NCBI GenBank assembly: GCA_035263865.1
Contig: DATFQX010000204.1
Coordinates: forward strand, 1-64,000
Direction: 5' to 3'
Source: VAZQ01 sp035263865
GTDB taxonomy: Bacteria > Pseudomonadota > Alphaproteobacteria > Rhizobiales > Xanthobacteraceae
Length of the DNA stretch: 64,000 nt
Numbering within the stretch: position 1 is the stretch's first letter; the number at the start of each line of letters is the position of its first letter. Shown here one piece after another: positions 58,216 through 64,000 of the stretch. The notes below the pieces were generated by a model. That model was not told the DNA's origin. It was given only the letters and a program-made list of their open reading frames with translations, and did no database searches. The translations under genes and the position numbers were made by a program.

Positions 58216-60048
58216 ATGAACGTCGTCGAGCGAGACGCTGCGCGCGCCATCGGATCGGCGGTTGGCGAGCCGCAGCGCGCCGCAGTGCCCGCCTCCGAGC
58301 ACCAGCAAGGCCGCAGGCTCAAGCCGCTGCTGTCGCTTCTGCCCTATATCGCGCGCTATCGTTGGCGCGCGAGCGCCGCGCTCATCGCGCTGTTGGTCGC
58401 CGCGGTAACTACGCTGCTCGTGCCGATCGCGGTCCGGCGCATGATCGATTTCGGGTTTTCGCGCGAAAGCGCGAATCTCATCGACAGCTATTTCGCCGTC
58501 ATGATTGCCATCGTGGCGGTGCTCGCATTGGCAAGCGCCTCGCGTTTCTATCTCGTCACCACACTGGGCGAGCGCATCGTTGCCGACTTGCGCGAGGGGG
58601 TATTTGGTCACCTTGTTTCGCTCTCGCTCGCCTATTTTGATGAAGCCAAGAGTGGAGAACTCGTCTCCCGCCTCACCGCTGATACGACGCAAATCAAGGC
58701 CGCGGTCGGCGCCTCGGTTTCGATCGCGTTGCGCAATTCCGTGCTGTTCGTCGGCGCAGCGGCCATGATGGTCGTCACCAGTCCTCGGCTCTCCGCCTTC
58801 GTGCTTGCAGCCATACCCATCATCGTGCTTCCGCTCTACGGCTTCGGCCGCGCTGTGCGCCGTCGCTCGCGGTCGGCGCAAGACACGCTTGCCGAGGCCA
58901 CCGCCTATGCGTCCGAGATGATAGGCGGGGTGCGCGTGCTTCAAGCCTTCACCAATGAGGCGCTGGCCAGGAGCCGCTTCGGCGCCGCGGTCGAGCGCGC
59001 CTTCCGTGCCGCGCAGCATTCGATCGAGACGCGGGCGATCCTCACTGCGGTTGCGATCTTCCTCGTTTTCGCGAGCGTGGTCATTGTGCTGTGGATTGGC
59101 GCGCAGGACGTGCTCACTGGCCGCATGAGCGCCGGGCGGCTGTCGCAGTTCGTGCTTTATGCCGTGTTCGCCGCCGCTGGTCTCGGCCAGCTCTCGGAGG
59201 TCTGGGGTGAGCTGTCACAAGCATCGGGGGGGGCAGAGCGCTTATTCGAGATCTTGAACTTGCAGCCGGCGATCGTGCCGCCGGCGCGGCCGGTCGGGTT
59301 GCCGGACCCCCCGCGCGGCGAAGTTGATTTTGTGGACGTTCGTTTTTCCTATCCCGCACGCTCGACGATTTCGGCGCTCGATGGCGTGTCATTTTCCGTG
59401 CGGCAGGGCGAAAGGGTTGCGATCGTCGGCCCGTCCGGAGCCGGCAAGAGCACCATCTTTCATTTGATTTTGCGGTTCTATGATGCGACCTCCGGGGTGG
59501 CCAAGTTCGATGGAGTGCCGCTCGTCGATGTTGATCCACTTGCTTTACGCCGGCGCATCGCGCTGGTGCCGCAGGAGGCGGTCGTGTTTGCCGCCTCGAT
59601 CCGCGAAAACATCCGTTTCGGCCGGCCCGCCGCGAGCGACCCGGAGGTCGAGCGCGCCGCCGAGCTCGCGCACGCACTGGAATTCATCGGGGTGCTGCCG
59701 GAAAAGTTCGACACGATCGTCGGCGAGCGCGGAGTGACCCTGTCGGGTGGCGAGCGTCAGCGCATCGCCATCGCGCGCGCTATCCTGCGCGCGGCGCCGC
59801 TTCTCTTGCTCGACGAGGCGACGTCGGCGCTCGATGCCGAGAGCGAGACCCTGGTGAGGGACGCGCTCGGGCGGCTGATGCAGAGCCGCACGACCCTCGT
59901 CATCGCGCACCGTCTCGCAACCGTGCTCTCCTGCGACCGCATTCTGGTCATGGAGACGGGCCGAATCGTCGAAGAGGGCACTCATGAAAAGCTTGTCGCC
60001 GCCGGCGGCCTCTACGCGCGCTTGGCGCGGTTGCAGTTCCACGCCTGA
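58216..60048 (+). CDS. ABC exporter, fused membrane and ATPase domains
   Basis: ATG 58216 gives 610 residues (a longer frame begins at 58168). There are six TMs, from IARYRWRASAALIALLVAAV to about residue 335, in the type I exporter pattern. The ATPase shows GPSGAGKSTIFHLILRFYDA (Walker A), VPQEAVVFAASIRENIRFGR (Q-loop), LSGGERQRIAIARAILRAAP (signature) and LLLLDEATSALDAESETLVR (Walker B). It probably works as a homodimer exporting lipid, peptide or drug. The MsbA/LmrA group is the nearest; the substrate is unknown. Confidence 0.94.
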   Translation: MNVVERDAARAIGSAVGEPQRAAVPASEHQQGRRLKPLLSLLPYIARYRWRASAALIALLVAAVTTLLVPIAVRRMIDFGFSRESANLIDSYFAVMIAIVAVLALASASRFYLVTTLGERIVADLREGVFGHLVSLSLAYFDEAKSGELVSRLTADTTQIKAAVGASVSIALRNSVLFVGAAAMMVVTSPRLSAFVLAAIPIIVLPLYGFGRAVRRRSRSAQDTLAEATAYASEMIGGVRVLQAFTNEALARSRFGAAVERAFRAAQHSIETRAILTAVAIFLVFASVVIVLWIGAQDVLTGRMSAGRLSQFVLYAVFAAAGLGQLSEVWGELSQASGGAERLFEILNLQPAIVPPARPVGLPDPPRGEVDFVDVRFSYPARSTISALDGVSFSVRQGERVAIVGPSGAGKSTIFHLILRFYDATSGVAKFDGVPLVDVDPLALRRRIALVPQEAVVFAASIRENIRFGRPAASDPEVERAAELAHALEFIGVLPEKFDTIVGERGVTLSGGERQRIAIARAILRAAPLLLLDEATSALDAESETLVRDALGRLMQSRTTLVIAHRLATVLSCDRILVMETGRIVEEGTHEKLVAAGGLYARLARLQFHA

Positions 60049-60118
60049 CGTCGGTGTGCTGTGGGCTCGTCTGCGGACCGAAAACTCAGCAACAAATGAG
60101 CTAGTCCGCCTGCCGCCG

Positions 60119-60574
60119 TCAGGGCCGCCAGCTCATCTTGTGAACTGGCGCACCCGAACGCCAATTGAGGGCTTCGCCGGAGATGACGAAGCCGTGCTTT
60201 TCATAAAAGCGAACGGCGCGCGCATTGTCCTTGTTGACGTGCAAGTCGAGGCCGGCGGGCGATATCCGCTTGGCTTCGTCGAGGAGAGCGGAGGCGACCC
60301 CTAGTCCCCAAGCCTCGGGAGCGACTACTGTCTGATCTATATCGAGGGTGCACGGATCGACCGTGACGAAGCCGAGCATTTTCCCGTCCGCTTCCGCCAC
60401 CGTGATCGTGGTCGCCGGTACGATCTCCTCGCGCCAGCGTTGGCGCCACCAGTCGACCCGCTCGTGGAAATTGATGTGAGGGTAGGCAATTTGCCATGTG
60501 CGCCGCCACAATTCGATCGCCGCGGCTTCATCGGCGGGCGTATAGCGGCGAAGCGCAAAAGACGCGGCCACCAT
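60119..60574 (-). CDS. GNAT-family N-acetyltransferase
   Basis: ATG 60574 (MVAASFALRRYTPADEA) gives 151 residues; GTG 60616, four bases after the preceding gene's stop, would add 14. The acetyl-CoA loop is VVAPEAWGLGVASALLDEAK and motif B is HVNKDNARAVRFYEKHGFVI. It is a single-domain enzyme. It follows the MotB-like gene closely and may be cotranscribed, but its target is unknown. Confidence 0.88.
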   Translation of the reverse strand: MVAASFALRRYTPADEAAAIELWRRTWQIAYPHINFHERVDWWRQRWREEIVPATTITVAEADGKMLGFVTVDPCTLDIDQTVVAPEAWGLGVASALLDEAKRISPAGLDLHVNKDNARAVRFYEKHGFVISGEALNWRSGAPVHKMSWRP

Positions 60575-60620
60575 CGCATCTGAGGCGACAGAAATGCGCT
60601 GGCTCCTCTGCGACACGCGC

Positions 60621-61637
60621 TCACCGCTCCGTCAGCTTGAGCTCGATGCGGCGGTTGCGGCTATACGCCTCCTCGGTCTTGTCGGCATCAATCGGCTGGA
60701 ACTCGCCAAAACCGGCGGCGACGAGCCGCTGCGGCGAGACTCCCTTGCCGATGAGGTACTGCACGACCGAGATAGCCCGGGCGACCGAAAGTTCCCAATT
60801 GTTCTTGAACTGTAGACTATTGATCGACCGCACGTCGGTGTGGCCATCGACGCGCAGTACCCAGGGGATTTCCCCCGGAATCTTCTTTTCCAGTTCGAGC
60901 AGGGCGGTGGCCAGTCCGTCTAGTTCGGCGCGACCTTCCGGATTGTCGAGAGTAGCCTTGGCGGTCTCGAAGAAAACTTCCGACTGGAACACGAAGCGGT
61001 CCCCGACGATGCGAATGTCGGGTCGATTGCCGAGAATGACGCGCAGTCGGCCGAAGAAATCCGAACGGTATCGCGAAAGTTCTTGCACCCGCTGCGCGAG
61101 CGCCACGTTAAGCCGCTGGCCGAGATCGGCGATGCGATTTTGCGCTTCCTTGTCGCGCTTTTCGCTTGCATCGAGCGCTTCTTCGAGGGCGGAGAGCTGG
61201 CGTCGGAGCGCCGCGATCTGCTGGTTGAGTACCTCGACCTGCGCCAGCGCGCGGGTGCTGAGCCGTCGCTCCGCGTCGAGTTGGCCGCTGAGCTCTGCAG
61301 CCTTGCCCTCTCCGCCGCCGGTACCCTCGAAAAGACCCTTGTAGCGGTCGCGTTCGCCCTCAGTCGTCGCCAAGCTCGAGCGCATCAGCGAGAGCTGCTC
61401 CTCGAGGTCGAGTTTGCCGGATTTTTCGAGCGATAGAAGCTCCGTGAGCTGCGCGATCTGTGCGTTGAGGCGGTTGAGGGCGGTGTCCTTGCCAGTGACT
61501 TCCTGGGTCAAATAGAACTGCACGAAAAGGAACACCGTCAGCAGGAAGATGATACCGAGGATGAACGACGACAATACGTCGACGAATCCGGGCCAGTAGT
61601 TCATGCCGCTGTCGCGGCGGGCGCGTGCGAGAGCCAT
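60621..61637 (-). CDS. MotB-like peptidoglycan-binding protein (OmpA domain)
   Basis: This 338-residue protein has one TM at about residues 17-44 (GFVDVLSSFILGIIFLLTVF) with Asp20 at its start, the proton-site position of MotB. A long coiled coil follows (about 48-180, QIAQLTELLSLEKSGKLDLE), then an OmpA-like domain: VLRVDGHTDVRSINSLQFKN and a closing YSRNRRIELKL. With the MotA-like gene 29 bp upstream it forms a stator-type pair. No flagellar genes are near; in the order this pair usually neighbours suhB. Confidence 0.9.
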   Translation of the reverse strand: MALARARRDSGMNYWPGFVDVLSSFILGIIFLLTVFLFVQFYLTQEVTGKDTALNRLNAQIAQLTELLSLEKSGKLDLEEQLSLMRSSLATTEGERDRYKGLFEGTGGGEGKAAELSGQLDAERRLSTRALAQVEVLNQQIAALRRQLSALEEALDASEKRDKEAQNRIADLGQRLNVALAQRVQELSRYRSDFFGRLRVILGNRPDIRIVGDRFVFQSEVFFETAKATLDNPEGRAELDGLATALLELEKKIPGEIPWVLRVDGHTDVRSINSLQFKNNWELSVARAISVVQYLIGKGVSPQRLVAAGFGEFQPIDADKTEEAYSRNRRIELKLTER

Positions 61638-61665
61638 TGGATCCTACTTACGCTTTCTTCGCTAA

Positions 61666-62661
61666 TTACTTATTGACGTTTTCGCGCACCAGGATTTCGA
61701 GCAGCCGCCGCACCTCGCGATGCTGCTGGGCCTGCGAATCGACCCAGTCTCGGATCATCTGTTGCTCGCTGCGCATGTGGTGCACCAGCCCCTGAATCGC
61801 TTCCGCGAGATTGGCCATGGCGGTCGTGGTGGCCCGGCTCGATCCGCCCTCGGTGATTGCCTCCCGCAGTCGCTCGATGGCGATGCGCAAATCGCCCGGG
61901 ACCGCGCCCGATGTGGGCGCGGCTGCGTCCCCGCCGACGCCGAGATCGCGCACGGTGGTGGAGAGCCAATCCTCGAGTTCAATATAGAAGCGGTTCTGCG
62001 CCTGGCTGGTCTGCAAGTCGAGAAAGCCGAGCACGAGCGAGCCCGCAAGTCCAAACAGCGAGGCCGAGAACGCAATGCCGATGCCGCCGAGTGGGGCGGC
62101 GAGCCCTTCTTTGAGCGACTCGAATATGGCACCCGCATCGCCGCCGGGCTTGAGGCTGTTGATCACGCTGCCGATCGAGCCCATGGTCTCGATCAATCCC
62201 CAGAATGTGCCAAGCAGCCCAAGGAACACGAGCAAGCCGGTCATGTAGCGCGATGTGTCGCGCGCCTCGTCCAAGCGGGTCGCGATCGAATCGAGGATGC
62301 CGCGCATCATCTGCGCCGAGATCGCCATGCGGCCGATGCGGTCGCGCAGCAGCGCGGCCATGGGCGCGAGGAGCACCGGCGCACGTTCGACCGCCAGACC
62401 GGGGTCCGCGAGCCTGAATCCATTCACCCAATCGATCTCGGGGAACAGGCGAATCACCAGCCAGAACGCGCGCGCGATCCCGACGGCGAGCACGAAGATG
62501 ATCACGGTATTGAGGGCGGGATTGGCGAGAAACGCTGCCCAGATCTGCTTGTACAGCACGATCACGATCAGCGCGAAAAGGGTGAGGAACACCACCATCC
62601 AGACGAGAAAAATCCGGGGTGACGACAACTTAAATGGGTCGATGTCTTGCGCCATGGCCAT
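61666..62661 (-). CDS. MotA/TolQ/ExbB-like proton channel protein
   Basis: This 331-residue membrane protein has TMs near residues 16-38, 49-70, 145-166 and 190-212. The stator core is MTGLLVFLGLLGTFWGLIET and EGLAAPLGGIGIAFSASLFG-LAGS, matching the G-x-L-G-T-x-x-G-L and A-L-x-T-S-x-x-G-L helices. The tail is helical and short (about 100 residues). It pairs with the OmpA-domain protein encoded downstream. Its role is probably in the envelope, by proton-driven force on the cell wall, rather than swimming. Confidence 0.9.
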   Translation of the reverse strand: MAMAQDIDPFKLSSPRIFLVWMVVFLTLFALIVIVLYKQIWAAFLANPALNTVIIFVLAVGIARAFWLVIRLFPEIDWVNGFRLADPGLAVERAPVLLAPMAALLRDRIGRMAISAQMMRGILDSIATRLDEARDTSRYMTGLLVFLGLLGTFWGLIETMGSIGSVINSLKPGGDAGAIFESLKEGLAAPLGGIGIAFSASLFGLAGSLVLGFLDLQTSQAQNRFYIELEDWLSTTVRDLGVGGDAAAPTSGAVPGDLRIAIERLREAITEGGSSRATTTAMANLAEAIQGLVHHMRSEQQMIRDWVDSQAQQHREVRRLLEILVRENVNK

Positions 62662-62767
62662 CAGCGCCCCTTAACTCGACTTACAATAAGGCACGGCCGC
62701 GGCGGACGAAAGATCGTGGCGCGCGGGACGCTTAGCGAAGTGGGGTCCGTGTGACCTCCGCGGGCCG

Positions 62768-63592
62768 TCATGCCGAGGAGTGCCGCGCGGTCGATGGGCC
62801 GCGCAGCGCCTCTCTGAGCGTCCGCAACATGTGACCGTGAATATCCTCGTTGGCCGCGAGGATGCCGCCCGTATTGATCATGTCGTCGCGCCCGTTGAGA
62901 TCGGTAACGAAGCCGCCTGCTTCGCGCACCAACGCGATCCCCGCCGCCATGTCCCAGGGCGAAAGGCCGCGCTCCCAATAGGCGTCGAGACGGCCGGCCG
63001 CAACCCAGGCGAGGTCGAGCGCGGCAGCGCCGAACCGCCGCAGTCCGGCGACCCTGTCCTGCACCGTGTGGTGTTCGCTACGCGTGAGTTCCACGTCGCC
63101 CCGACTTGGATGCGGAAGCGCGCAGGCGACCACCGCGTCGGCAAGACGCTTGCGCGCCGCTACCCGCAGCCGCTGGTCATTGAGGAAAGCGCCTTTGCCG
63201 CGCTCGGCGGTGAAAAGCTCGTCAGTGATCGGATTGTAAACGAGGCCGGCCACGATCGTTCCTTCGCGCTCGAGCCCGATCGAGATGGCAAAATGCGGAA
63301 TCCCGTGCAGAAAGTTCAGCGTGCCATCGAGAGGGTCGACGATCCAGCGATGCGTCTTGTCGCTGCCTTCGCGTGCGCCGCCTTCTTCGCCCAGAAAGCC
63401 ATAGCCGGGCCGCGCATGCTCGAGCTCCTCGCGCAAGATTTCCTCCGCGCGCTGATCCGCAGCGGTTACGAAATTGGCCTGCCCTTTGAGGGAGGACTGC
63501 AGGTGCTCAATTTCGCCGAAGTCGCGCTTGAGCGTGCGGCTCGCCTTGCGCGCGGCCTTGATCATCACGTTGAGGAGGGCGGAGCGAAGCAT
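62768..63592 (-). CDS. suhB: inositol monophosphatase family protein (SuhB-like)
   Basis: This 274-residue, Mg-dependent phosphatase shows GEEGGAREGSDKTHRWIVDP-LDGTLNF, the metal site with the E-E and D-P-L-D-G-T residues, and SPWDMAAGIALVREAGGFVT as the second site. ATG 63592 (MLRSALLNVMIKAARKASRT) is the usual start. It dephosphorylates inositol-1-phosphate or related sugar phosphates; SuhB of E. coli also affects transcription. Genes for the stator pair follow on the same strand 106 bp downstream. Confidence 0.93.
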   Translation of the reverse strand: MLRSALLNVMIKAARKASRTLKRDFGEIEHLQSSLKGQANFVTAADQRAEEILREELEHARPGYGFLGEEGGAREGSDKTHRWIVDPLDGTLNFLHGIPHFAISIGLEREGTIVAGLVYNPITDELFTAERGKGAFLNDQRLRVAARKRLADAVVACALPHPSRGDVELTRSEHHTVQDRVAGLRRFGAAALDLAWVAAGRLDAYWERGLSPWDMAAGIALVREAGGFVTDLNGRDDMINTGGILAANEDIHGHMLRTLREALRGPSTARHSSA

Positions 63593-63812
63593 AGTCGGTC
63601 GCGCGACGAAAACCCCGATATGTGCATAGGCGCCAAGTTAAGAAGCTTATCCAGCCAGCATGCGGGGCTTGACCACCCATCTCCTCGCGAAAGCCTTCTT
63701 GTTGCAAGGACGGATGGATCGCCCGGCTCAAGGCAGCAAGGACTACCTAAATTAGCTTCCACCCGCGCAGGCGAGCATGGCGGCTGCGGTCTGCCCGCTG
63801 ACAGGCATTGCG

Positions 63813-64000
63813 TCAAGAGCGGGACTGGCGCAGCTCTTTCAGGGCATCGACCCAGGGTTTTGCCGCCTTTTCGCCGGCGGCACGAACGTCCGGTGGCTGC
63901 TGCTGCACAAACATATCCAGCGGGACGTCGCTCACGCCGCCGGCTTTAGCGATGATATGCCATTTGATCGCCTGCACCGGATTGGCCTGCGCTCCCCGAC
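63813..64000 (-). CDS. Sel1-repeat-like protein, C-terminal part (runs off window)
   Basis: The minus-strand frame enters from the window edge and ends in TGA at 63813, giving about 62 residues. NPVQAIKWHIIAKAGGVSDV and PLDMFVQQQPPDVRAAGEKA then AAKPWVDALKELRQSRS match the last Sel1-type repeat and tail of the tetratricopeptide-like proteins that neighbour suhB in this order. The rest is beyond the edge. Confidence 0.65.
   Translation of the reverse strand, partial: RGAQANPVQAIKWHIIAKAGGVSDVPLDMFVQQQPPDVRAAGEKAAKPWVDALKELRQSRS

Noticed and set aside
60621..62661. Naming the pair motA and motB of the flagellum
   Set aside because: No flagellar genes nearby; the coiled-coil OmpA protein and short-tail channel fit a non-flagellar pair next to suhB.
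1..64000. CRISPR array
   Set aside because: No regularly spaced direct repeats of 24-40 bp; repeats found are dispersed palindromes.

Overview
The window looks like the chromosome of a GC-rich alphaproteobacterium of the order Hyphomicrobiales, near the Bradyrhizobium / Rhodopseudomonas / Pseudolabrys group. The evidence is the set of order-typical genes (TrcR/DUF1013, DUF1192, RcdA/DUF1465, the ispH-thrB-rnhA run, a C-minus L31), bradyrhizobial-type dispersed palindromes near gene ends, and Omp25-like porin and NodT-type efflux proteins. The genus is an inference; no rRNA or tRNA gene was seen.

Layout. 1-2000 is a mobile-element graveyard: an IS3-family end cut by the window edge, three tiny overlapping ORFs, an ABC-binding-protein fragment and an integrase broken by a stop codon and a truncation. 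2.1-5.5 kb is a leftward catabolic-type operon (Gfo/Idh dehydrogenase, DUF993 protein, TIM-barrel isomerase). 5.7-8.6 kb is a nitrate/sulfonate/taurine-type ABC importer with a divergent binding protein. 8.7-12 kb holds a double-GNAT protein, an atypical NAD-dependent epimerase, a luciferase-like monooxygenase and a porin.

12.8-25.3 kb is the most unusual part. A NodT-like outer-membrane lipoprotein and a CzcB/CzcA-type RND pump flank a four-gene leftward cassette with overlapping junctions. The cassette encodes a coiled-coil membrane protein, an exported vWA-like protein, a MotA/ExbB/ZorA-like channel subunit with a long helical tail, and a MotB/ZorB-like OmpA protein with an acidic residue in its transmembrane helix. 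Beside it lies a TonB-like protein with a strange repeat tail. 25.6-31 kb carries signalling genes: a LuxR-type regulator divergent from a histidine kinase, then an OmpR/kinase pair. 31-41 kb is CoA-thioester metabolism (thioesterase, 1160-residue flavin/Fe-S fusion protein, two acyl-CoA synthetases) plus small secreted proteins.

41.7-54.8 kb is mostly housekeeping: trcR, two quinone-oxidoreductase-like genes (one frameshifted), ispH, thrB, rnhA, peroxiredoxin, a DsbD-N-like protein, YqgE, a large c-di-GMP-type protein with degenerate motifs, DUF1192 and rcdA. Between DUF1192 and rcdA is a structured small-RNA candidate with a perfect terminator and a TTAA-N7-TTAA CtrA box. 54.9-57.6 kb encodes a Tat-exported molybdenum hydroxylase and its 2Fe-2S subunit. 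57.8-64 kb has rpmE, an ABC exporter, a GNAT, a second MotA/MotB-like stator pair, a SuhB-like phosphatase and the end of a Sel1-repeat protein.
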